Assembly: GCA_963556145.1 (NCBI GenBank)
Contig: OY744473.1
Location: 2,976,001-3,040,000, forward strand
From: Hygrocybe punicea
Taxonomy: Eukaryota > Basidiomycota > Agaricomycetes > Agaricales > Hygrophoraceae
DNA length: 64,000 nt
Direction: 5' to 3'
Positions 1 through 12,166 of the stretch are shown in pieces. The notes beneath the pieces are model-generated. The model was not told where the DNA came from and ran no database searches. It worked only from the letters and a program-made list of their open reading frames with translations. Numbering within the stretch: position 1 is the stretch's first letter; each line of letters starts with the position of its first letter. Both the position numbers and the translations under genes were made by a program.

Positions 1-1241
<1,241 letters not shown>

Positions 1242-1547
1242 GAATTAGACGAGGGATTACTCAACAATTATAGTCAATACAACCCTTACTAAAGCTATCC
1301 TCAACAATTTTTGCTGTAGAATTGGGAACTTAATTTACGATTCCTGTGAATGAATAGCAAAGTATGCCCTCTTTAAAATATAATGACGGTTGAAAAGATT
1401 TCGAGTACAGCGGGTTCTTGCTTTACGGAAATTCTTGCTCAGTGGCGAGACTGAATACTGCAGTTTTACAAAAAGGTCTAAATTCTCAGATATAATAATA
1501 TTTTTTATTGATCCTGATTCGCTGCAGGAGTATTACCTGTCCAGCTT
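1242..1547. other. Intergenic region between convergent 3' ends
   Basis: AT-rich spacer between the thiolase stop and the valyl-tRNA synthetase stop, which converge here. It presumably contains both 3' UTRs. No gene or repeat was recognised. Confidence 0.6.
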
Positions 1548-4500
1548 TCACTTGAGTTGAGCGAACATCAGTTTGGACAACTCAAGAGAATCTATCTCCG
1601 CTTTCAAAGTCTTTCGCTGCCCAATCACAATCAGCCATCGCGTTCCAGTCCTAGATGAAACACATATCACCTTTTCTTCATTCACGAGTCTCACATTAGC
1701 AGGCACTGTTTCCTCGTATTCAGGCTGGGCCTCGACTTTCTCTATTTTCCTCATGTTCAGCCGGGCTAGGTCAAGCTTTTTCTCACACTTGGCCAATTCG
1801 GCGTCCAAATCCACCAGACCCTGCACAACAGGTTAGCTCCCAACGAGTTAGTGATGTTTCAATGACACTCACTCGAACGACGGTATAGACGGCTACCGTA
1901 GGAGTCACGACGGCAGACCCACATCCCGCTGGAATGTCCTTCAAATCGCGAACCACCTTAGCGTTCTTGCACCCTTTTGTGAGAGCCTCGATGGTCAGCA
2001 CTTGCGACTCGAAAAGCACAGCTTCAATCTCGGTCTGGATGTGAAGATACACTGCATCCTCTCCTGACGTGAGGGTTTGCTCGGAAACAAGACGAAGCGG
2101 AATACGTACGCTGTATGTCCGTTTGTAGGTTGTACGATGCAGCTAACGACCTCCCCGTCTTCAGAGCAGAAAACACGAGATCAAATGCCTTCTCTGCATC
2201 TGCGAATACGGACTTCTTATCCTGCAGATGTTGTTTTAGGAACCGTCGTCGTACAACAACTCCCGAGAACTCACAAATACAGGATACGATGACAACATGA
2301 TCGAGGGCGTGGAATCATTCGGTCGGCGAGGGAGTCGCTGCCATAATTCTTCTGTCACGTAAGGCATAAACGGATGGAGAAGGCGCAATCCCGAGTCAAG
2401 ACATGAGTATAGTGTCTGCTGAGCAGATTTCCGAATCGGAACCGGGGAAGACTCGTCTGTCATAGGCTTCATCGCTTCCTGTGAGGAATATTTGGGCCCC
2501 TTGGAGATGAGAATGGCAATGAAGGAACCTACTATGTAAACATCGCAAAGCTCGTATAACCAGAAGTTGTGCGCTGAGGTAGTGGCCAACATGAAGTTGC
2601 GGTCGGCAAGGTAACCATTGATTTCTTTGGCTGCAACATTCAGCTTATGGATTATCCAGCGTTCAACAAGGCTTTCGTTTCCTGTTGGCTGCAAAGCAAA
2701 TTGATCACCTAAGTCCGGAGCGATTTTAAACCATACAAACTTGGGCAGTAACTTCAGGAACAAACTCGGCATCAAATTTTAGCATGGCAAATTTAGTCGC
2801 ATTAAAGATCTTGTTGCAAAATTTTCGGTACCCTTCGACTCGAAGGATTTCGAGATTGATGTCGCGACCTAGAAAGGGAACGTATCAAGAGTCACCATGC
2901 AAACACACTAATGTAGCTTCAGACATACCGCCTCCTGAGTAGGCACAGAGCGCAAACCGAAGAGCGTCCGTTCCACACTGAGGAATTCCCTTCGGGAAAT
3001 CTTTTTTCTGACCAGATGTCGCTTTCGCGATTTCCTTTTCATCCAGATTCCCTTCGTATAGTTTTTGGTGAAGTGCCTCAAGTGGTAGGCCTTGAATGAC
3101 GTCGAGTGGATCGATAACATTTCCCAAGGACTTGCTCATTTTTCGTCCATGGGCATCGCGAATCATGGAATGACAAAGCACTTCTGTAAATGGCACGCTG
3201 CCCGTGAGTTTGATCCCGAGCAGAACCATACGGGCCACCCAAAAGAATAGAATATCCCAGCCCGTCTCGAGAATGGATGATGGGTAGAACTGCTGTAAAT
3301 CTGGTGTCTGAAGATCTCTGGTCAATAATTCGTTAGCGACAAGAATTCAACGCATTCAGTCACATTATCAGGCCAACCCATGATGGTAAATGGCCATAGG
3401 CCAGACGAAAACCATGTGTCCAAGACATCTTCGTCTTGTTCCAACGAGAAAACTTTACCATTAGCTAGAACTTTGGCTCTGGCAGTCGCCTCCTCCAAGT
3501 TTCGTCCAACGACCCAGCGTTGGCCGTCAACAGTCTAAGCAAATTATCAATATGTGGAAACGATCGAGAAGAAAAACACGATTACATTCGGATCCTCTCC
3601 TTCGAGGTGCACGAAATAGGCGGGACAACGATGTCCCCACCATAATTGTCGAGAGATACACCAGTCTTGTATCGTTTCGAGCCAACGATACCACTCTGCT
3701 TCAAATGGTTTAGGTGATATAACCAGTTCACCTGCTCGAGTGCGCTAATTTGGGTCCAGAATCAGTACATTGAAGATAACACGAGCTCGAACGAGAGCCG
3801 ACCTTGATGGCCTGTTCAGCTAAAGGTTTGCAATTTATCCACCACTGAGGCTTCAATACAGATTCAATAATATCGCCAGATTTACTAGAGAACATAGAGA
3901 ACATCAATTTCAATGTAAAGTAGGAGACTGTTACTTACCTGCAGATGGGGAGTTGCATCGGATTGTCTTTCGTCTCAACGTACAACCCAGCATCCTTCAA
4001 CGCGTCGACGACAGCCACTCGGGCGTGGAACCGTTTCATCCCCTGTCAAAACGAGCTCAGCCTAATTGCGAAAGGTAAGCGTTAGTTTTTGAGAGTAACC
4101 AACCTTGAACTTCTCGCCTGCATTTGCGTTGAGGGTTCCGTCGTCGTTCAAGATGTTGATAAACTCTAGATTATGTCGCATACCGACACCATAATCATTC
4201 GGATCATGAGCGGGAGTGATTTTAACGGCACCCGTTCCGAAATTCATGTCTACCACAATGGAGTCCGTCACAATTGGCATACGGCGCTCAACAAACGGGT
4301 GAACAGCGAATTTTCCGTGAAGGTGCTATTGCTTGCTGGTTAAATCTCCCGATGCGGTCAGGGGGAAAGGATGTACCTTATAGCGTTCATCATCGGGATG
4401 AATCGCAATAGCAGAGTCACCTAACATGGTCTCCGGACGAGTGGTTGCGACTATGATCTTCTCGTCTTTGATAATTCTTATTCAAGACAAGCTCGGTGAA

Positions 4501-5775
4501 TCTTCTCGGGACGTACCTGCATTTTCAACCTGATAGGCGAAAGAAGTGATAGTACCAAACTCAAACTTCTCCTTCGCATCATATCCTGGAATATTCAGCA
4601 AGGTCCGACCCTGTAATTCCATTTGATCAACCTAGGAGACGATGAGTTACGTGGTTATATGTGAATAATATGAGACTTGCCTCCAGATTGGAAAGGGTTG
4701 TGTGTAACTTGACACACCAATTCACCAAACGATTGGCGCGGTATAGGATACCATCCTCGTGTAGACGGCAAAAATTCTCAGTCACAGCCTTTGAGAAGTT
4801 CTGTACAATGTTGTGAGTCTACCGTGAGCGCTTAGACATCCAACTGAACCCACCTCGTCCAAAGTGAAAGCTACACGACTCCAGTCACAACTTCCGCCCA
4901 ATCGACGAAGTTGATTCGTAATTCGAGCCTGGTAACTACGGAACAAAATTCAGGCAGCAAAGAGAACACCATCACTGTGTCTCTTACTCATTTTTCCAAT
5001 CCATTACAGTCTCGAGGAACTTGTGGCGGCCAAGATCATGTCGAGATTGACCAGTGCTCTTGTACAACCGTTTTTCAACGACAGCCTGAGTGGATATACC
5101 AGCATGATCGAATCCGGGTACAAATAGGGTAGTTTTTCCCAACATACGGTTCCTACACAGAGGGGTAGAGTAAACGAGAAGAAATTGAGTACTGCCACAC
5201 GACTTACCATCTAGTTAGTGAATCCTCAATTGCGACCGTTAAGGCATGACCGATGTGCAAGCTCCCTGTGACATTAGGAGGAGGCAAAGGAATGACGAAT
5301 AAACCTTCGGGTTTTATTTTCCCATCCGCTGTCATCTGAGGAGAGAAGAAGCCTTGGGCGTCCCACCAGTCGTACCAGGCAGATTCAACCGCGATAGGAT
5401 TGTAACCATTAGCCATTGGCTGGGAGAGATCTGGTGAAAAAATTTGAACAGATCAGACCCAGGGAAAAATATCAAGGACTTACCTTTCTTCTCGCCTTTT
5501 GGTGTATTATTCACGAACGGCGCGTCTTCCGCCTTTTTTTCCTTCTCTACCTTGGTCTTCTTCTCACCTGCAGGAGTAGACTGAGTCTTGACGGATTTGG
5601 CAGCTAACTTTGCCTCCCTCTCTAGTCGCTTCGCTTCCTTCTTAGCTGATATGAAGCGATCAGAGGGTGAGTCCATTATAACTTGGTATTACAGACCTGA
5701 GCTCTTAGAATTTGGATCGGGTACATCGGCCGTTGCACTCCCTGGTACATGAAGGCTCTTCTGAAATTGAGACAT
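1548..5775 (-). CDS. VAS1: Valyl-tRNA synthetase (class I)
   Basis: Charges tRNA-Val with valine. The gene is read right to left in many exons. The start at 5775 gives [19 protein letters not shown]; an intron (about 5644-5699) then joins it in frame to [17 protein letters not shown], a Lys/Glu-rich N-terminal extension. The HIGH motif is seen as [15 protein letters not shown] (about 5220-5285). Exons between 4900 and 3500 carry the editing domain (for example [20 protein letters not shown]). The KMSKS motif is present as [14 protein letters not shown] (about 3100-3155). The anticodon-binding domain follows, and then a C-terminal coiled coil ([20 protein letters not shown]) ending at 1548. 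Fungi usually encode cytosolic and mitochondrial forms from one gene. Whether the N-terminus targets mitochondria was not resolved. Confidence 0.95.
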
Positions 5776-5942
5776 GGACTTCGAACTCGAAAAATATTGT
5801 CTTGTGCAGATCGATGAGGATGCTGCCAAAATTCTTAACATTCACAAGTTGCTCGTCGAGTCATTTGCAGTGATAATGTTCCCAGGCGTGGCCAATATAA
5901 TTATTTAATATTTGTCGTTATACCACGCCATTTTGAACTGGC
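5776..5942. promoter_or_regulatory. Shared divergent promoter region (VAS1 / aldolase)
   Basis: Only 167 bases separate the two outward-facing start codons, so both promoters must sit here or overlap the 5' UTRs. It contains a short AT stretch (ataattatttaatatt, about 5898-5913). No specific factor site was identified. Confidence 0.5.
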
Positions 5943-6840
5943 ATGTCGAATGCAGAGTGGGCTACTCGTATCACCACCAAAATCGCCGAGGTACTGGCTG
6001 ATACCAGTGAATTCTCATGCCCACAAACGCTCCAAAACTACGCGTCATACATTGACCACACTTTGCTCAAGCCAGACGCAACGCCAGAAGACATTGATAG
6101 ACTGTGTGACGTGGCCATCAGGTATAAATTCAAGGTGAGTCTCAAGTCCGTTCTACATTTTGGTTCTCTGATTCGAAGAAGACCGGCAGTCGTGTTGTGT
6201 CAATGGGGTACACATCAAGCGAGTTTCGGAGAAGCTTCAAGGCTCTGCAAGCTTCCCGTGTGCTGTTGTCGGCTTCCCTCTGGGTGCGGGGAAATCCTGT
6301 GTAAAGGCATTGTATGACCCTGAGACCTTCACATCGTTTGATGCTTCACTTCCGATTCTGAAAATAGTGAAGCCAAAGAAGCCATAGCAGACGGGGCTCG
6401 GGAAGTCGATATGGTGATCAACATTGGTGCTTTAAAAGCTCGCGATTACGATCTCGTATTTGAGGATATCCGCGCGGTTGTTTCAGCTTGCAATGTACCC
6501 GTCAAGGTCATTTTGGAAACAGTCCTTTTGTCAGATGAAGAGAAAATTGCGGCGTCCTACCTTGCTGCGCAGGCGGGTGCCTTGTTTGTGAAGACGTGCA
6601 CTGGATTTGCGGGCGGCGAGGCCAAGGCGTCAGACGTTACTTTAATGCGGAAGGTGGTGAACAACAGTGGGGTCAAAGTTAAGGCATCGGCTGGTATCAG
6701 GAATTTTGACAAGTGTGTGGAGATGATTTGTGCTGGGGCTGAAAGGATTGGCACGTAAGCGTGTTTGTGACATTTCTATTTGCACGGAGGATAATGAGTT
6801 CTATAGGTCATCTGGGGCCTTGATTATGGATAATCTGTAG
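5943..6840 (+). CDS. DERA: Deoxyribose-phosphate aldolase
   Basis: Cleaves 2-deoxyribose-5-phosphate to acetaldehyde and glyceraldehyde-3-phosphate (deoxynucleoside catabolism). Exon 1 encodes ASYIDHTLLKPDATPEDID, the hallmark N-terminal block. Further exons encode CAVVGFPLGAGKS, REVDMVINIGALKARDY, VKVILETVLLSDEEK and FVKTCTGFAGGEA. The segment VKVKASAGIRNFD carries the Schiff-base lysine. A last intron (about 6756-6806) joins ERIGT to SSGALIMDNL and the stop at 6838-6840. Length and motifs look complete and the gene appears functional. Confidence 0.95.
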
Positions 6841-7311
6841 ACCTGCGTCAACTGCCCCTAATTTTAAATAAAATGGACCTTTCACTGGCCATCTGGTACA
6901 CTTTCCTGCCAAACAGTAATCCTTAGTCAACTTTTGAACTTGTTTACATTTAGCTAATCACATGGTAGCTAGTGAATGGCATGGGTAACCCCTGGGTATT
7001 TTTAGCTGTACCTGTACCTGCACCCATTGGACCCATCAGATCATCCATAAGGGTCAAGTATTGAGCTAGATATGCTCAAAATACTTGATTCTAGTATTTT
7101 GAGCATATCTAGCTCAATACTTGACTGTTTTGGATGTTCCAGGGCTTCAAAAAAAGCTGACAGGTCCAGAAATCCATATCCATACCCATACTTGGGGCTA
7201 TACCTGTGGCAAAACCCACAGGTTTACCGATACCCATGCAATACACTATTCACCATCTACATCCATACCCATTGGCACCATTGATGAGGAAACAGTCAAA
7301 GAATGTATCTG
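6841..7311. other. Intergenic region
   Basis: No gene seen. It contains the perfect inverted repeat listed separately (7053-7125), flanked by loose copies of 'tacctgtacctg' and 'ccatacccat' words. It ends at the target-site duplication of the hAT element at 7320. Confidence 0.5.
7053..7125. repeat. Perfect 33-bp inverted repeat with 7-nt loop
   Basis: Bases 7053-7085 are the exact reverse complement of 7093-7125; the loop is tgattct. As RNA this would be a 33-bp perfect stem. No ORF covers it and no terminal duplication is evident, so it may be a tiny foldback element or a small-RNA hairpin. Confidence 0.9.
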
Positions 7312-7648
7312 CATCACAGTAGTGTTGCCGTAGTTTGGTTCTGAACCTAGCCAAACCCGGTTCAAACCCCGAACCGAACCCGGGGTTCAGTCTAAGTTCA
7401 GCCAAATGCTGAACCAGACCGCAGGTTCGGTTCAGGGTTTCGAGGCTGGCCGGATTTCCTGAACGGCTCCAAACCGCGTCCAAACCGCGAACACGGATAT
7501 TTTTAAGGTATTTATTTCATTTGTTTTTCGTATTTCTTTACTTACTTTTTCGTGTTAAACGGTATCATGTGACCATTACAGGTTTCTTCACCAACAACAA
7601 CAACGCAAGGCCAATGAACGCGACACAATGTCGCGTTCATTGACACAG

Positions 7649-7695
7649 GTAAGTCTCAACATTTATCTTAACTTTACTAATATTATCTGTTCCAG
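7649..7695 (+). promoter_or_regulatory. Intron-like cassette inside hAT element
   Basis: Sequence CAG|GTAAGT ... TTTACTAAT ... CCAG|GAAAC has a consensus donor, a branch-point-like word and an acceptor, giving a 47-nt intron. An element copy at 28967-29013 keeps the same length and all three signals. Function is inferred only. Confidence 0.45.
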
Positions 7696-7789
7696 GAAAC
7701 TCGACCGCGAGCACATCGCGAGCACACCACTGCGGCACAAAATGGATCACAACGCCAACGCAATGCCAACGGACGCGGGACAGCCGCAA

Positions 7790-8345
7790 CACCACCACCA
7801 CCAGCGGTGGCAATGGCAACGTCAACGTCAACGTCAACAACGACGATGGCAACGGCAACGGCAACAACGACGACGGCAACGGCCAGCAGCAGCAGCAGCG
7901 CCGGCAACAGCAGCAACGCCGGCAACAGCAGCAACGCCGGCAGCAGCAGCCGTGGCAGCAACACCACCCATGGGACAGCTGCAACATCACCACCACCACC
8001 ACCACCACCAGCGGCGGCAACAGCAACAGCAACAGCAGCAGCAGCGCCGGCAGCAACTGCAACGGCAGCAGCAGCAGCAGCAGCAACAGAAGCAGCAGCA
8101 CCGGCAGCAACGGCAGCAGCAGCGGGAGCGTGGGTGTAGCCCGCGCTCCCATTTCCACGGCGGCTCATCCAATGCCGGCAGCAGCAGCAGCAGCGGCAAC
8201 GGCAATGGCAACGGCAACGACAATGGCGGCGGCAGCAGCAGCAGCAGCAGCAGTTGCAGCAGCAACGGCCACGGCAGCGGCCACGGCAGCGGCAGCAACA
8301 GCGACAGTGGCAACGGCAACGGCAGCAGCAGCAGCAGCAGCGCCG
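7790..8345. repeat. Degenerate GGCAAC/GCAGCA microsatellite block
   Basis: About 550 bp of interrupted GGCAAC, CAGCAG, CAACAG and CCACCA units inside the hAT element. It creates long spurious open frames on both strands (poly-Gln/Ser/Ala on one side, poly-Leu/Cys on the other). Not considered coding. Confidence 0.85.
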
Positions 8346-8622
8346 GACGGCTCCCCCGCAGCCCAACTACCTCGCGAAGTGCAGCGCCGTATCAATTGAT
8401 ACGTGCCTGCCATTCGCGAGGAGAACAGAGCTCATGGGGTGAGCCCACCTCGGTCTGGGGTTCAGACCGCGTCTGAACCCAGACCGAACGTGGACAGACG
8501 GTTCGATGCCGTCTGGGTCCAGGTTTGGCCCAGCGCCAAACCGGACCCGAAGTTCGGTTCGCGGTTCCGCCAAAAAGGGTCGGAACCGGACTGAACTGAA
8601 CTTCGGCAACACTACATCACAG

Positions 8623-9542
8623 ACTGATTCCAGCTTGGGAATATCTCAAAGGCATTGGCTACCCTTGAGTTACAGGATATCCTCACCAATTCTGGACTTG
8701 GCAGGTATGTCCTTGAACCAACCTTTGCCGTCTACCTCCATATCCTTGTCATCAATGTGACTCATTCTGCAGGATTTTTAACCCTTTTTTCAGGACTTTG
8801 AGGGGCTGTAATGTCATGGCTTAGATGAGATATGAGTTTTGATATTTTTATTTCAGTGCCTGTGGCATCTCATATATCAAAATACATAATAAAATATATG
8901 CATTTTTGCCTTATGAAAGCTATGGGTTATGGGTCAAGTCTTCCTGCATAGCAACTTGGTGACTCTGAAATCCTATGGGGTATAAGAGAGTATGGGTTAT
9001 CAGAGGTATGGGTTAAGAGAGGTTTGACTGTAGTTTATCAACAGCAACCTTTGCAGAAGACTGCCTTGAGGGATGGGGAAAGAAACAAAGCGGTTTTGAT
9101 TTACAAATTGCACTTCTTTCAAGATCTTCCCATTGATCTATATTAGTTTATATACAGTATGTAAAATAATATATCTATGATATGTCAAAAAAACTGCTTG
9201 AAAAGAGGGTGAGATTGTGAATAAATCATGCTCGCTGTCGACCACGATGAGTGCACATGACTCGGTAGTGCCCGTAGCAATGGTGACGGGAAAGTCCAAG
9301 CTCATCAGTGACGGGTTATTACCATATATAGGACATTAGTAACTACAGTACCAATATTTTCAAGTCCCTTACAGCTGAATTCAGATCGATACAGTAGGTC
9401 AGTTGCAAAAAAAATCATATACAGTCAGACTCTAAATATTCCAGTCCCGAAACCTAAAGTGGAGTACACCTACAAGAATATGTCTTCAATGGTGGCAGCC
9501 AAAATAGGAGAGGACATCTGCACAGGTAACACAACAAGAAAC
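8623..9542. other. Intergenic stretch without recognised gene
   Basis: AT-rich, with short repeats of 'tatgggtta' (about 8921-9025). On the minus strand a short open segment (about 9219-9300) reads PVTIATGTTESCALIVVDSE, too little to assign. Nothing else is supported. Confidence 0.4.
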
Positions 9543-9735
9543 TAGTGTTGCCACGACTATAGCCGATGTTTTTTGAAAAATTCCCTTTTTAGGCCAGTAA
9601 AATTAGCTAAAATTATGAAAATATTTGAGGAGATGGGCAAAGCCAAAAGCTGAGGGGTCACTTAAGGGTGCTAAGAATTTGGGGCTCAATTTTCAGAGTT
9701 ATTCAAGGATAGCTGTTGGACTGTAGCTGACTAGA
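9543..9735. mobile_element. Half of a foldback hAT MITE (family 2 remnant)
   Basis: Starts TAGTGTTGCCACGACTATAG and is collinear, with few mismatches, with the left half of the complete MITE at 55464-55834. Similarity stops at about 9735 near the hairpin centre. The other arm is missing, so this is a truncated copy. Confidence 0.8.
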
Positions 9736-10842
9736 CCGGCATTGAGCCGCACGCGGGCCTCTCCGTGGGTGTCCTGACGCATCACACGCGTTGTACACGT
9801 GGTGGCGGGTTGACCGTTTTCGATGGATGCGTGATGGTGGTGGTGGTGGTGCCCCACGCGTCATATGCATTGTGCACGCGACGATGGCCGGATTTGCAGC
9901 CACTTTGGTTGTTTTCGGCGGACGCGTGGTGGTGGTGGCATAGGAGCGTCTTCGCTTGGGTGTCCGGATGCGTCATACGCGTTGTACACACGACGACGGC
10001 CGGGTTGACCCCGGGTTGGCCTTCCTTGGTGGTGTTGGTGTTGCGTGGTGGTGATGGTGGTAGTGTTGCATGGTGGTGATGGTATTCTGTGATATACAAA
10101 TAAAATCAGTGAAAAAATCAATAAAAATACGTACCACGAAGGAGCGGGGGTGGATGCACCACCCCCCGCTGCTTGATAACTGCCACTCCACCCCGTTCAT
10201 GTTCGTTTGCGTGCGCGCGCATTGGAGGCATTGGCGTGTCTGGTGCGGCGTTGATCGCTGCTGTCGTGGTTGTGGCCATCATGGTGGCAGTCGCTGTCGT
10301 TGCCGTCGTGGTGGTGGTGATGGTGATGGTGGTGATGGTGGTGTGCGTCAACCTGTAATGTGTTAATGCGTTAGTTAAGTTCGAATAAATATAAATAAAA
10401 AACATATGAGGGTGGCAGGGAGTACCCCGCCACCCGTTTTGTCGACCTCGGGTGCTCCATCGTCCTCGTTTGGCGTACATCGGGGGTGTTGTTGGTGGGG
10501 GTTGGTGAATTTGGGTGACTTTCAAAGTCAGCCAAGTATTGTCGGTTTGCGGTTCAAACTGAGTTTGAAACCGTTTCGGCCCGTGGCCAAAGCTCCAAAC
10601 CGGAGACTGAACAGTTCGGTCTCAGCCGAAATTTCCCAAACCGGAACCGAAACCGGCGGTTTTGGTTCGGTCTAAACCGGGTTTGGGTCGGTCTGAGACC
10701 GAACTTCCCCAACACTAGCACTCGCGCAGATGATGTACCACCAGCTGTCAGCACAGAAACAGACACATAGTTGAATGCTTATAATCAGTTGGAATGCACT
10801 ATCCATTGTGAATTACACCACAGGCATTGTTTCATTGATCGC
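9736..10842. other. GC-rich repeat debris with one hAT terminus
   Basis: Repeated 'gcgtca(t/c)acgcgttgtacac' units and TGG/GGT microsatellites (about 9834-9850, 10021-10083, 10295-10345) resemble the interiors of the other non-autonomous hATs. A terminus reading ...CCCCAACACTA ends at 10717, preceded by GGTTCGG/CCGAACC-rich subterminal DNA (about 10535-10710). No matching left end with the same 8-bp duplication (gcactcgc) was found. No credible coding sequence. Confidence 0.5.
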
Positions 10843-11082
10843 TGTAGAGATTGATATTTCTCTGTATGCATATTCTCTTATTTTCTATTGTTACAGTTTA
10901 CCTTATCTTCTTTACAATCCCACTTCACCATTTCTTCACCACAGTCCATTTATAGATACTATACAGTACCTATATAGTGGCTTGTGTACATAGTTACAAA
11001 CAAGAAGAGTTTTGGGTTTTCGCCCCAATGACAAATGGACTTGCACACCGAATCCGCACCTACCCAGGCCGCGTTCACCACA
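10843..11082. repeat. Left 240-bp LTR of the outer non-autonomous LTR element
   Basis: TGTAGAGATTGATAT ... TTCACCACA, bounded by TG and CA. It aligns end to end with the right copy at 30304-31290 once the hAT at 30359-31097 and its extra 8-bp duplication are removed (240 bp each). The flanking tetranucleotide tcgc occurs before this LTR (10839-10842) and after the right LTR (31291-31294), a plausible target duplication. It also preserves the unoccupied site gttacagt (10890-10897) of that hAT. Confidence 0.85.
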
Positions 11083-11084
11083 AC

Positions 11085-11102
11085 TGGAGCCCACCGCGAG
11101 GA
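11085..11102 (+). promoter_or_regulatory. tRNA primer-binding site of the LTR element
   Basis: TGGAGCCCACCGCGAGGA begins two bases after the left LTR. The same 18-mer lies two bases inside the 5' LTR of the unrelated Gypsy element (49962-49945, minus strand), which independently supports both LTR boundaries. Complementarity implies a tRNA ending ...GGCUCCA with discriminator U, as is usual for tRNA-Cys (inference). Confidence 0.8.
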
Positions 11103-11442
11103 CAGTCAAGCTTTTCTTCAACTTTTCCCTCTTTGACTTCACCATTTTTGGCTCTTCTCCCTCTTTCTGGCAGCAACAGTGCCCCATAGTCAACAGTGCC
11201 CCGTATTCGGCAGCATTTCGAGCACCTCTAGTCTTCCACCAGCTCTTAGACCCATCCCTGATGTTTTCGACACCTCAGTATACTTTCTTCGTACCAGTTG
11301 CACCTCCTGGGCTGCAGAACTTGGCCTTTTGGCCTTTTTGTCACGCCATAACAGCCACATCACAGTCTTCAATACGCCCCCCCCTTCACTTTTCTGATTT
11401 ATTTCACTAGTCCCGCTGCCCACACTCATTTCAACACATCCA
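11103..11442. other. Leader of the outer LTR element
   Basis: C/T-rich sequence between the primer-binding site and the first ATG of the zinc-finger/Pro-Ser ORF. Open frames here are low complexity and are not assigned. Confidence 0.4.
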
Positions 11443-12158
11443 ATGGACTTGGCAGTCGACACCCCACCAATTCCAGTCAAAAAACAGCACCCGGAAAGCC
11501 CCAAAATGGCCACAATGAGCCCATCCAACAAGGAGCACCACACATGTGCCCAATGCCCATTGGATATATTGTAGAGGAAGGAAAACGGGTCTGGTGCAAT
11601 GAGTGTTGCATATACAGTCCCAGGTATGCCCGTCCCCATCATTTCCGTGGTTGCCAAGCAGGAAAACGCGTCCGCACATGCCAACGTGAGGGTAGGACAC
11701 ATATTGACACGTCTGCCTCCATTTCTGTCTCGTTTCGCCCGCCATTTGCGCCTACGTACCTGCCATCATCCCCAGAGGCCAACCATGACACACTGTTGCC
11801 ATCTGTGCCCATGCCAGCCCCAGGAAAATGCGTCCATGCGTGTTTTGACGACCCCACCCCTGTTCCACTCTCCTTTCAGTCCCCTTCATCATCCATGCCC
11901 TCTCCCTTATCTCTAGCAACAAGCCACGCCATGCTGCTGTCATCCGCGCCTGCGCCATCCCTGGAAAAATGTGTCTGCATGCGCCAATGCAACAATAATG
12001 TGCATATCGACGCGTTGCAGCAGGTGCTGCTAGCCCTAGGACCCCGAGGACCCTTAGATAGTCTTTCCCTTTCCTGTTAGTAGCTTAGTCATCCATCTCA
12101 GGGTTTTCCCTTGCTTTCCCCTCCCCGCTGCGACTCCTTCTGAGTCTTCCCTCGAGAG
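11443..12158 (+). pseudogene. Zinc-finger/Pro-Ser-repeat protein of the LTR element, 5' part
   Basis: The only ORF of the outer LTR element; family not recognised. ATG at 11443 gives MDLAVDTPPIPVKKQHPE, then HHTCAQCPLDI. A one-base frame change near 11572 is needed to continue into VEEGKRVWCNECCIYSPRY, HFRGC and RVRTC, which together form a CxxC...CxxC...H...C metal-binding pattern. Pro/Ser-rich repeats of about 40 residues follow (PVPLSFQSPSSSMPSPLSL, then LLSSAPAPSLEKC). The frame is cut by a stop near 12078 and then by the hAT insertion at 12167. The repeat pattern resumes at 29328, so the two parts were one gene. Role unknown; it is not recognisable as Gag or Pol. Confidence 0.6.
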
Positions 12159-12166
12159 GTCTAGAG

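Larger units (their letters stand above)
7320..8614. mobile_element. Non-autonomous hAT-type element (family 1)
   Basis: Begins TAGTGTTGCCGTAGTTTGG and ends with the inverted counterpart (AACTTCGGCAACACTA). It is flanked on both sides by the identical 8-mer catcacag (7312-7319 and 8615-8622). The TIR and perfect 8-bp target duplication are the signature of hAT-like transposition. No transposase is encoded: the interior is GGTTCGG/GAACCGAAC-rich subterminal sequence, a 47-nt intron-like cassette (7649-7695) and a long degenerate trinucleotide/hexanucleotide repeat. A split second copy occupies 12167-12668 plus 28914-29319. Confidence 0.9.

Noticed and set aside
7628..8476. 282-codon open frame rich in Gln/Arg/Ser, with equally long frames on the other strand
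   Set aside because: Entirely a product of the GGCAAC/GCAGCA microsatellite inside a hAT element; all frames are open because of composition.
9543..10717. A single hAT from TAGTGTTGCCACG (9543) to ...CCCCAACACTA (10717)
   Set aside because: Flanking 8-mers (caagaaac and gcactcgc) do not match and the left part is clearly half of the 371-bp MITE, so the two ends belong to different elements.
11012..11410. 132-codon frame in the leader of the outer LTR element
   Set aside because: Begins inside the LTR and spans the primer-binding site; composition is C/T-rich and no motif is seen.
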